In this document: positions 1-8,229 of the stretch, piece by piece
Layout of the letters: each line of letters begins with the position of its first letter
Position numbering within the stretch: position 1 is the stretch's first letter
NCBI GenBank assembly: GCA_030849465.1
Contig: JARVLF010000004.1
Location: 124,001-188,000 of the forward strand
DNA from: Moesziomyces globuligerus
Lineage: Eukaryota; Basidiomycota; Ustilaginomycetes; Ustilaginales; Ustilaginaceae
Direction of reading: 5' to 3'
Length of the DNA stretch: 64,000 nucleotides
Notes under the pieces: generated by a model
The model's input: the letters and a program-made list of their open reading frames with translations, nothing else
Database searches by the model: none
Told to the model about the DNA's origin: nothing
Made by a program: the position numbers and the translations under genes

Positions 1-3000
1 CGAACTCGTTGTCGAGGAAGTGGCGGATCTCGCGGAGCGACGTGTACTCCATGAAGAGAGACGAAGGCAGCTGGATCGGCAGCGAGCTCGACAGATTGCC
101 CAGCACGAGCAGCGACATGAGCGAGTCCATGCCGAGATCCGCGAGGTTGGCGCCTTCGTCGATGCTGCCCTCCGCCACGCCGAGCTCCTTCTCGATCGTC
201 GACGTGATGGTCTTCATCGTCTCTTCTGCCATCGAGTTGCCGCCTGCCGGCTTTGAGCTGATTGCGGCTTCGCTCTCCGTTGGGACCTCCCTGAAGGCGG
301 TGGAAGAGTTCGCCGACGCAACGACGGCAGCCGCGCTGCCAACATCGCTCTGTGGCTGCAGCACCGGGCCAGGATCGACTTCGTCACCTTGATCGCCGAC
401 CTGCTCCTTGATCCAAGCCAGGAGCTCTTGTGGACTGCTGCACTCCATGAACAGCGACTGCGGCAGCGAGAAGCCGAGATTCAGCGACTCGAGCGACGAG
501 ATACACACCAGAGACATCAGACTGTCCAGCCCCAAGTCGACGAACTTGGCCTGGGGCTTCATCTCGTCGGCCGCGATTCCAAGCTCGGATGCCAGCACGC
601 CGATGATCTTGGCATGTATCTCTTGGGCGACCCTGGACGATGTCCTCGGCAGAAGCTGCTGCGCTGCCTCCGGGCCCGCTGGCCTCTCTCGCTGGACGGA
701 TTTGCCGGGCAGTTGTGCGGCCTCGAGGGATGCTGCCGCGGCGGGTGCCTTCTCCTGAACCCGGCGACCGGGAGCTGCCTCGACGCTTTCCAGACGGATT
801 CCGTCAAGCTCGCCGAAGATGCACATCTGTGCGTCCAAGAGCAGCAGATCGACCACAAGTCCCTCGTTAGAGCTGTCCTCGGGGGCAGCACGAGCACTGG
901 GTGAAACGAAGGCGATGTACTCCTGAGGCTTCGTCGGTGGCAGACGAAGCCCTTGAAGCACCTCGTTCCTCACAACCATCTCGTCCATGGATGTGATCGC
1001 AAGTCCGGCATCTGCGCCGCCATCGACGTTGCAGCTGTACCAGCGAAGGCACTCCCCGGCGCTCGTGAGAAGCATTGGGATACCGCGGAGCAGATCCGCA
1101 TCCGGTGCGGTGCTACCAAGAGCATCAGAAATGCAGAACATTGCTTCTCGCGAATCATCGGAGAAGTGACCGTTTCGGATCGACCTGGTGAAGGTCGAGT
1201 CGTCACCGCCCAGGCTCTTGTAGATGAGCTTGGCGTCGAGCTTCTCGCCGCCGTCTCGGAGCCTGGAGAGCCTCTCGCTGATGTAGCCTTGCAGCTTGAG
1301 CCATCTTCGATCGAGATCCTGATCGTCGATCCAGCGGTAGTTGAGCTCCCCGATGATGACGCTGGCGCTCGCATCGGTTCTCAGTTGGACGCTACCTGCA
1401 CTGGACTCGGGTGTGCGCGGATCAATGTTGACAGCGAGCACGACATCGTTGGCTCCGAGCAGCTCCTGGCCAGCCTGGGGCAGCCGAATATGTGTCAGAC
1501 GGACACAACTGCGTTCGTGCGCCTGGGACGTGGCTTCCCAAACTGTTTCCGCCATGCATTCGACACCGAGAGCCGCGGGACTAGCGGCCTTCTGCAGGAA
1601 TGACTGAAGAGGGTCGGCAAGATCAGAGCGGTAGATTCGCAACTCCTCGTCGGCAGACACCTGCGCAGTCAGCAGAGGCTGAGTCGGGATCTCGGCGATA
1701 TCGCTCTCGTCGGGTCCTCGCGCGGCGCAATTGCCGAAGCTGGAGTCGAGTGGAGCCTGGCTCGCGGTGACGGTGCTCTTTAGCAGATTTCGATCGTGAT
1801 ACTCCATCCAGAATGACTGAAGATGGAACGGATAGGCTGGCAACGTCGGGATGAAGCGCAGCTCGGCCAGATGGGGACGGAAAACCTCGATCCATCGAAT
1901 CGTGTAGCCGTGTCGATAGAGGCGACCCAATGTTGTGAACAGGGACGACACTAGTCGGCCGCCGCCCGAATCACACTGACGTACCTCGTTCGTGACGAGA
2001 TCATCCTTGTGGACAAGACTCACAAGCTCGCCCACTCTGACCCATTGATGGTCATCAGGCAGAGCCTCGTTGGTGCCGATATGGTGTCCATTCACCTGGT
2101 CGACAAGCTGGCGCCACAGTCGATCCGAAGCCGAATGGAGAACGTCGTTGGGCTGGATCGTCTTGCCATCAGCTCCGAGCACGCTAGCATATCCCGAGCG
2201 AATCAGACTCCCGAGGGAGGGACGTGCTCCGTGACGGGCGAGGTCAGAGAGAAGTGCTGCAACGCCGTCAACATCGAGCCAGCCTCCCGAGTACAAGCTC
2301 GGGAGGACTTTGCCGGCAACGAGCGAGGGTCGAAGGCCGTACTCGTCGAGAAGGGAGGCAAGGCACATCTGCATCGCTTCCGCGACTCGATGCTTCTCGG
2401 CAGCTCCTCGAGCGTCGAGCGTCGAGCCGAGCGTGTCGAAGCGCTCCTGCAAATCTCCGTACAATTGGAACGACTTTCGCAGATCCTCGATCGACGCGTC
2501 GTCGACTGTCTCGAACAGCATCGCAAGGGGGCGGAGATCCGATGTGGGTCGCGCCTCCGTGAAAGCAGCGGCGCGAAGCTTTCGAATGAGCTCTTCCTGT
2601 TCTGAAGCAACGACAGCTAGCCGAAGAGGATGATGTGTCCGACGACAGGCCAGCGTATAGCTCAAGTCGGCGAGACAGACTTCGCGCTGAAGGTAGTCAA
2701 CGATCGCCTTTTTGAGCTTATCTGCTGACTCGCTGGTCTTGGCAGAAAGAAGGAAAATCCATGCGCCACTGTCGCCATTCGTGCCGGTCCCCATCGGTCT
2801 CGATGCAGCAGCAGCCTCGACACCGTCACTGCCGGACTTCTGCAGCAGCACAGCTCCATGGCACCCAGTGCTTGCAAGACTGTTGACAAGGATGGTCCGG
2901 CGACCCTTATCATCTGTCCTTTCCGGTAGAAGCTGAGCCTCCGTGGGGACGAACAGAGAAGAGCTGGCGCAAATCGCCGCAATTCGGGGTTGCAGCTCGG

Positions 3001-5620
3001 AAGGCGAAGGGATTGAGACCTGCCTCGGGACGATCCCCTGGTTGAGAATCAGGACTGCCTTGATCACGGATGCCATAGCTGACACGGCCTCTCCAGCGCC
3101 CAGGTTCGGTCTCGAGCTGGCAACCGAAACAACATCGTTCGACGAATTGACCCTTGCTCCTTTGGACCTCGTGAGAAGCTGCGCGAAAGCTTCGACCTCG
3201 GCGGCCTCCCCAAGTTGCGTGTGAAATCCGCTTGCCTCGATGTGAGCGAGGGCGGAGGCATCCAGACCTGCTTCGGACAGCACGTCCGCCAGGAATGAGG
3301 ACTGAGCAGCGACCGCACCTTCTCCGTCCGGACGGGCACCATGGTAGGCGGTGCGAGCTGCAGAGACTGTGGCGAGAATCTGATCCCCGTCTTGGATCGC
3401 AGTGGAACGCCGCTTCATGAGCAGGACACCGCATCCGTCACCCCTCGTGGTCCCATCGTGTCGCGATGAGAACGTCAGATTCGTGCCAGTGCGCGACAAG
3501 ATCCCCTCCTTGTCCATCGCGATGAACATTTGCGGCTGCGTGAGCACGCTGACCGCACCAGTCAGTGCGACGTCGCATTGTCCACTGAGAAGCGCACGTC
3601 TCGACCACTGGATAGCCGACACTGCGGAGCACTCGAGCGAGTCGACCGAAACGCTTGGGCCTTCGAAGCTCAGGGAGAAGGACACGTGCCCGGGGATGAA
3701 AGCTCGAATGTTGCCGGTGATGAAGTAGCTGCCGATGTTCCAGCTCGCATTTTCGCGGTAGTCGTCCCAGCTCGCCCCCATGCAGACGGCGATCCGCTTT
3801 TTGTCGAAGGAAGAAGGCGAATTGGCTTCCGAGGAGAACCCAGCTCGCTCGAGTGCCTCGTACGAACAGAGCATCACCAGCCGGTGCTGAGGGTCGAGTT
3901 GCTCGACCTCCTTCGGTGACATGCTGAAGAGCCGAGCGTCCATGCTCCGCACCACCTCCTCGGGGAGAGCATGCATGTGCCTCGCCATCGTCTGGTTCTT
4001 GCCTGCGCCAAAGTATGCGTCGATATCGAATAGATGCTTTGGGATTTCGGCCACGGTCGATCTTCCCGTTTCGAGGCAGGTCCAGAGCTGTTCGGGACTG
4101 CGCACGTTCCCGGGGAAGCGACACGCCATCGATACGATGACGACCTCGTCTGCGTAAGCATCAGCTCGAAGCTGAGCGGGCAGTGCATGGCTCAGGACCG
4201 GCTGCGCTTGGCGGCTGCATCGCTCGCGGAGCAGCATCGGAACATCAATAATGCTGAAGTCTCGTGATGCGAATCGATCGCGAAGACGGCTCCGAAGATC
4301 GGCTGCCAGATGGTTGCCCGGTCCGAAGGAGATGATCACGTCCGGCCGGCTCTGAGCTGTGATGGGAACACCTTGCTCGCTCGTGACCAGGTTCTCAACC
4401 ATGGCGTCCCAGTCTGCCGTTCGAGATAGATTGCTCTGAATCAGCATTTGAAAGACGCCTACCGTGCTGATCTCCGGCAGGACCTGACCGGTCACTGTCT
4501 GCCAGATGTTCTTTGAGCTCGAGGGCAAGCCCACATCTTCAAGCATACCCCGGCGTCCAAGATCGAGCAGCACGAGTGAAGCTTCTTCTTCCAGAGCAGG
4601 ACTGTGGTAGGGGGAGAAGATCTCCAGTCGAGAGACACGACAAGCCTGTCCGAGGTCCTCGGTCAGGATGGATCGGAAGCGTTCCAGAGCCAGAGGTGGA
4701 CCCCCGATGGAGACCTGGTTGGCCGCCCTAGCCGTGACAACAAGAGGTACGACTCTGTCCAGTGGGCGGGCTTGCTCGAGCTCGTTGAAACGTTGAAGAT
4801 GAGTCCAAAGCTTTGTGACAGTGCTCGGCTCTTTGAATGCGACGACGATGCTCCATGGCTCGGAATGGGACGGGTCAGACGCAGGACTCAGGAGCCGGTG
4901 CCGGGCTAGAGTAGAGCGCACGCTGATCCAGAAGCACGCGCGAATTGTTTTGATGGCGTCTTGGCAATACGCCCAGGCGACCTTGGGCAACGGTGCAGGA
5001 CCGTCCTCGATCAAGTGTCGCAATGAGTAAGCAGAAAGCGCCCCCGTGCAGAAGCCGAGCAAGTGCGAACTTGGCGAGACGACGGCCTTCCAGGCCTGTG
5101 AAATATGATCGTCGGTCTCGCAGGGGGTCTCGCCGTCCTGCCCTCTCCGGTGAGCGATGCAGAGTAGCGCTACGACATGCGCCGTCTGTAGCAGACTGAG
5201 AAGCACGCCATTCACCACGGGATCCGTCAGACCCGTTCGACGATGGAAGCTGGTCAGCGACCTGAGATCAGCGAAGGGCTCGAATGGCGGGAGGAGGGGA
5301 AGAAGCTCGATCTCGGCTGGATGGTTTGTTGGGGTCGACGGACTGCCATCGGGAAAGCGATTTGCGATGCTCTGCAGTTCGTTGCGGACGGCTTCGAGAG
5401 CAAGTGATAGGAAGGATGCCAGCAGAGGATGGCGTTGGCTAAGCGTCAAGATGGGATCGAAGGCGGAAAGGAAGTCGGATCCTTGCGAGCCAAAGATGAT
5501 GAATGGAACGCTCGGCGCCGATGGTGCAGCCACGCGTGGGTCATCGTGCGCCGCCACGGGCTGAAGGTCTTGACTGGGGCATATCTTGTCAAAAGAAGAG
5601 AATGCAGAATCGGCCGACAT
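1..5620 (-). CDS. Non-reducing type I polyketide synthase (SAT-KS-AT-PT-ACP-ACP), partial, with degenerate KS/AT/PT sites
   Basis: The frame opens at ATG 5620 and stays open for 1873 codons to the left edge, so the C-terminus (a thioesterase, if any) is missing. Domain order is that of fungal non-reducing PKSs. SAT is at about 30-360, with the GFCTG motif (Cys191) and a late YHSP (His339). KS is at about 490-880, starting VVIVSMACRFPG. A shortened AT follows at about 960-1270, then a PT-like region at about 1315-1600. Two ACPs follow, with DSL serines at Ser1700 and Ser1833. The catalytic residues of the middle domains are not where they should be: KS reads VDSLECSAVSAI instead of the VDTACSSS type, SGFHT replaces HGTGT, and the third His position is Asn839. 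The AT GHSxG reads GKVLP. Third codon positions look more mixed than in neighbouring genes. Smuts are known to carry PKS-based melanin clusters; membership cannot be judged here. Architecture is seen; loss of activity is inferred. Confidence 0.9.
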   Translation of the reverse strand, partial: MSADSAFSSFDKICPSQDLQPVAAHDDPRVAAPSAPSVPFIIFGSQGSDFLSAFDPILTLSQRHPLLASFLSLALEAVRNELQSIANRFPDGSPSTPTNHPAEIELLPLLPPFEPFADLRSLTSFHRRTGLTDPVVNGVLLSLLQTAHVVALLCIAHRRGQDGETPCETDDHISQAWKAVVSPSSHLLGFCTGALSAYSLRHLIEDGPAPLPKVAWAYCQDAIKTIRACFWISVRSTLARHRLLSPASDPSHSEPWSIVVAFKEPSTVTKLWTHLQRFNELEQARPLDRVVPLVVTARAANQVSIGGPPLALERFRSILTEDLGQACRVSRLEIFSPYHSPALEEEASLVLLDLGRRGMLEDVGLPSSSKNIWQTVTGQVLPEISTVGVFQMLIQSNLSRTADWDAMVENLVTSEQGVPITAQSRPDVIISFGPGNHLAADLRSRLRDRFASRDFSIIDVPMLLRERCSRQAQPVLSHALPAQLRADAYADEVVIVSMACRFPGNVRSPEQLWTCLETGRSTVAEIPKHLFDIDAYFGAGKNQTMARHMHALPEEVVRSMDARLFSMSPKEVEQLDPQHRLVMLCSYEALERAGFSSEANSPSSFDKKRIAVCMGASWDDYRENASWNIGSYFITGNIRAFIPGHVSFSLSFEGPSVSVDSLECSAVSAIQWSRRALLSGQCDVALTGAVSVLTQPQMFIAMDKEGILSRTGTNLTFSSRHDGTTRGDGCGVLLMKRRSTAIQDGDQILATVSAARTAYHGARPDGEGAVAAQSSFLADVLSEAGLDASALAHIEASGFHTQLGEAAEVEAFAQLLTRSKGARVNSSNDVVSVASSRPNLGAGEAVSAMASVIKAVLILNQGIVPRQVSIPSPSELQPRIAAICASSSLFVPTEAQLLPERTDDKGRRTILVNSLASTGCHGAVLLQKSGSDGVEAAAASRPMGTGTNGDSGAWIFLLSAKTSESADKLKKAIVDYLQREVCLADLSYTLACRRTHHPLRLAVVASEQEELIRKLRAAAFTEARPTSDLRPLAMLFETVDDASIEDLRKSFQLYGDLQERFDTLGSTLDARGAAEKHRVAEAMQMCLASLLDEYGLRPSLVAGKVLPSLYSGGWLDVDGVAALLSDLARHGARPSLGSLIRSGYASVLGADGKTIQPNDVLHSASDRLWRQLVDQVNGHHIGTNEALPDDHQWVRVGELVSLVHKDDLVTNEVRQCDSGGGRLVSSLFTTLGRLYRHGYTIRWIEVFRPHLAELRFIPTLPAYPFHLQSFWMEYHDRNLLKSTVTASQAPLDSSFGNCAARGPDESDIAEIPTQPLLTAQVSADEELRIYRSDLADPLQSFLQKAASPAALGVECMAETVWEATSQAHERSCVRLTHIRLPQAGQELLGANDVVLAVNIDPRTPESSAGSVQLRTDASASVIIGELNYRWIDDQDLDRRWLKLQGYISERLSRLRDGGEKLDAKLIYKSLGGDDSTFTRSIRNGHFSDDSREAMFCISDALGSTAPDADLLRGIPMLLTSAGECLRWYSCNVDGGADAGLAITSMDEMVVRNEVLQGLRLPPTKPQEYIAFVSPSARAAPEDSSNEGLVVDLLLLDAQMCIFGELDGIRLESVEAAPGRRVQEKAPAAAASLEAAQLPGKSVQRERPAGPEAAQQLLPRTSSRVAQEIHAKIIGVLASELGIAADEMKPQAKFVDLGLDSLMSLVCISSLESLNLGFSLPQSLFMECSSPQELLAWIKEQVGDQGDEVDPGPVLQPQSDVGSAAAVVASANSSTAFREVPTESEAAISSKPAGGNSMAEETMKTITSTIEKELGVAEGSIDEGANLADLGMDSLMSLLVLGNLSSSLPIQLPSSLFMEYTSLREIRHFLDNEF

Positions 5621-6159
5621 GGTGCTGAAGTCGAGCGCGACTGGCAGAGAGAAGCGCGGTGCTTTGGCAAACAGAGAAACTTGGTCAAGAAGGGGAATGA
5701 TTAGATGACTAGCTTGCCTATCGGGTCAGCGGAAATGGTCTTTCGGGTGCTTCGTCTGGCTTATTTATGGACGGCGAGGATCAAGGTGCCGTCGGGCACA
5801 AGAGGATTGCGCAGACATCTGCTTCACGGTCATCGTTTCTCACTGCCCAGCACCGAGGTTCATGCTGCGGTGTTGCGCCAGAGGGCAAGGTTGTGGTCGA
5901 GTCTGCGAGCTTGCTAGGTTGATCAGGTGGCGACACCTTTCGGAACCCCCGACGCGGGCGAAAGCTTCGGAACAAAGCCTAATTGCCGGAGCTTGCGGTA
6001 TGCAATCCAAGCACATCGATAAGGGGCAAGCCACAGCCAGCTTGAGAACAGTAAGAATGTTGGCATTGCAGTCGTCGGATCTGGGCCGAAAGGTTTGCCG
6101 TGGGAAAGACATGGGAAGGCGGATGACAATGGACCGGAGGCTGGCGTGATTGGCGCAGC
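5621..6159. other. Intergenic: PKS upstream region and 3' flank of the next gene
   Basis: This 539-bp stretch holds the PKS promoter/leader and the 3' flank of the minus-strand gene ending at 6160. Short frames on both strands are unconvincing. I saw no repeat, RNA gene or recognisable transcription-factor cluster. Confidence 0.5.
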
Positions 6160-7086
6160 CTACTGGTCGGAGGTATTCTCAGCAGCTTCCTGGCTTCTGA
6201 TCTTTGCGATCCTCTCGCGGACCACCTCGAGGCCGGGCAACTCGCCGTTGATGGTGCCGAAGATGGCATCGCGGACGCGGGCGCTGCGGGAGTTGAGGCC
6301 TTGGCTGCGGTACCACTCGTTGGCGCCGGGTGTGATGCGGTCGAGGTGGGTGAGTCGCTCTGCGCCCGAGTACCTGCTGCTGTCCATTCCGGCGGAGACG
6401 CCTGCACCCGTGGCGTTGTTGTGCCTTCGCTGGTACATGGCGATGTCGGCGTCTGTGAAGTGCTGGAGGCCGCGACCGGTGTGCTGGGACGAGGCTTCGG
6501 AAGAGAAGGATCCGAGCGTGGAGGCGCTGGAGGACTGGGCTGCGGCAGCTTCGCGTTCCCTGCGGGTGAGGAAGGTGGTGCTGGTGAGGTCGGAGACGAA
6601 GGACTGGACTTCCTTGGCGTTGCTAGAGGTGGAAGAGCCGGTGTTGCCAAAGGCAGGGACCGAGGCGGCGCGGTTGGACTGCTCGCGGGAAAACTCGGGG
6701 AGGCCTCTTGGAACGAGGTTGGGAGAGCGGCGAGAGACCGAGTCGGTGTTGAGAATGGACGAGTAGATTGTGTTGTCCAACGAAGCCTCCCAAGCGGGAG
6801 CTGCTTTGACGCCAGAGGCGTAGGCCATTTTTCGCGTCTGCTTGATGGGAAGGAAGGAGGGAGTCAAGTGATAGAGTTCGACGGCTCGACGGAGCACCTC
6901 ATCCTTCTTTCGCTGCTGGCGCTTGAGGTGCTTGGCTTGCGCGGTGCTGGAAGTGGACGAAGTGTTGGTGCTGGTTGATGCAGACGTGGAGCCGGTGCGC
7001 GAGAGCTGAGGTGCGGCGGAGTGGGAGAAGGCGCGCGACGAGGCGCGGAATGCGGCGCGCGGCAGGCTTCGGATGGGAGCCGACAT
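6160..7086 (-). CDS. Unknown, probably mitochondrial protein (308 aa)
   Basis: The frame extends upstream to 7311. The internal ATG at 7086 is preferred because it starts an Arg/Ser/Ala-rich, acid-free leader (MSAPIRSLPRAAFRASSRAF) typical of a mitochondrial presequence. A low-complexity Ser/Thr stretch follows, then a basic helix (KHLKRQQRKKDEVLRRAVEL) leading into YHLTPSFLPIKQTRK, and an acidic/hydrophobic C-terminal segment ending SQEAAENTSDQ. The helix plus the LTPSFLP segment look like a conserved core, but I do not recognise the family. No membrane span is evident. It lies tail-to-head behind the PKS, 540 bp away, and is divergent from the LIM gene; neither neighbour suggests a role. 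Mitochondrial location is inferred from the leader only. Confidence 0.7.
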   Translation of the reverse strand: MSAPIRSLPRAAFRASSRAFSHSAAPQLSRTGSTSASTSTNTSSTSSTAQAKHLKRQQRKKDEVLRRAVELYHLTPSFLPIKQTRKMAYASGVKAAPAWEASLDNTIYSSILNTDSVSRRSPNLVPRGLPEFSREQSNRAASVPAFGNTGSSTSSNAKEVQSFVSDLTSTTFLTRREREAAAAQSSSASTLGSFSSEASSQHTGRGLQHFTDADIAMYQRRHNNATGAGVSAGMDSSRYSGAERLTHLDRITPGANEWYRSQGLNSRSARVRDAIFGTINGELPGLEVVRERIAKIRSQEAAENTSDQ

Positions 7087-8229
7087 GGCGTGGGAAATGT
7101 CGACGAGCGAGTAGAGCTTGCGATGTCCGACTCGATACGAGATGATTGCGGCAACGAAGAGGTGGGAGCAAGGAGTACTGCCATGGCCTGCTGCTGATGA
7201 CACCAGCGTCGGATCTTCCGAAGCTCGAGGGAACGGGCTGAAGCCGGGCCTTTTTTCACTCGGAGCTTGGGGTGAGCACATCACGTGAGTTGGCTCAGGC
7301 TTAGTCATCATCCCTAAAGCTTTCGCGCGCCAAAATTGTTAGAGCCCAAATGTCTCCTTTCACAACACAGCAGCGACTCGGCTGGCCCGTTGCATCGCTC
7401 CGGGACAGCGTCGTGGGACGGTGAGAGATTGGCTTGATCTGTGCAGGACTGAATAGCATCAGGATGACGGTGCTGACCCCTGTCTCGTTCGAGCTGGACG
7501 ATCCTCGGCCTTTTCTCGTTTCGTCTTTGGCCAGGTCGGCGCGCTCCCGCCTAGGTCCGTGAAGGATTGGGAGCGTGTGAGCCCCTGAAGGGCCTAGGAT
7601 GAGGCTGCCGCGGCCAGGCCTCTGAAATTCGTGATTCAGAGCATGGCGAGCGAGGTCGGAACGGCGCGGCTTGATGCAGCAGGGGAAATTTCAGGGTCGA
7701 AGGCTGAGGGACCGCGAGGTGGAGAAAAAGGGGCGGCCAAGGAGTGTTGGTCTCGGTCTCGGACTCGCTCTGTGATGGCGCGTCACTCTGCACCGCGCGT
7801 CTGAGGCGGTGTGTACTGTATGTTTTTAGATGTTTCCTGCATCCCGCCGAGTGTCGCCTGCATCGACTGCAATCACAATCACAGCACAGGAGTGGGCGTA
7901 GCTGTGACTGTACCGTACACTGTATCAGAGAGAGAATTAAGCAGCAGAGTTTGCAGCGACTCGACTCGAAGCGAGCAAGAGCTGCATCTCCCGTCTTTGC
8001 TTTTGCTGAGCGCAGTCGGCTCCTCCTTGCCTTTTCTCCGCCATCTCCCCTCACAGCTACAGACAAGCATACCTTCCTTTGCGTTCACTCCGCCTTCGGA
8101 CACATCCGATCATCGAGGGACTTCCACGCCCACGTCGCCTGGCTGCGCTAGACAGACTCGTATCGATCTCAACGCTGCCGACTCGACGAGGAACGCGCTG
8201 GCCATCTACCACTCGTTAGCTTCATCAAG
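7087..8229. promoter_or_regulatory. Divergent promoter region between the 6160 gene and the LIM gene
   Basis: This 1.1-kb non-coding region lies between two outward-reading genes. It contains an 8-bp palindrome TCACGTGA at 7281-7288, 195 bp upstream of the minus-strand ATG at 7086. That palindrome contains the CACGTG core bound by bHLH factors of the Cbf1/Pho4/USF type; function is not shown. Both strands of 7551-8150 contain open but low-quality frames that I do not accept as genes. Confidence 0.4.

Noticed and set aside
1..5620. Calling the PKS a pseudogene because catalytic residues are missing
   Set aside because: The frame is uninterrupted for 1873 codons and the SAT and ACP active residues are kept. 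Loss is confined to the middle domains, which argues for a changed role.
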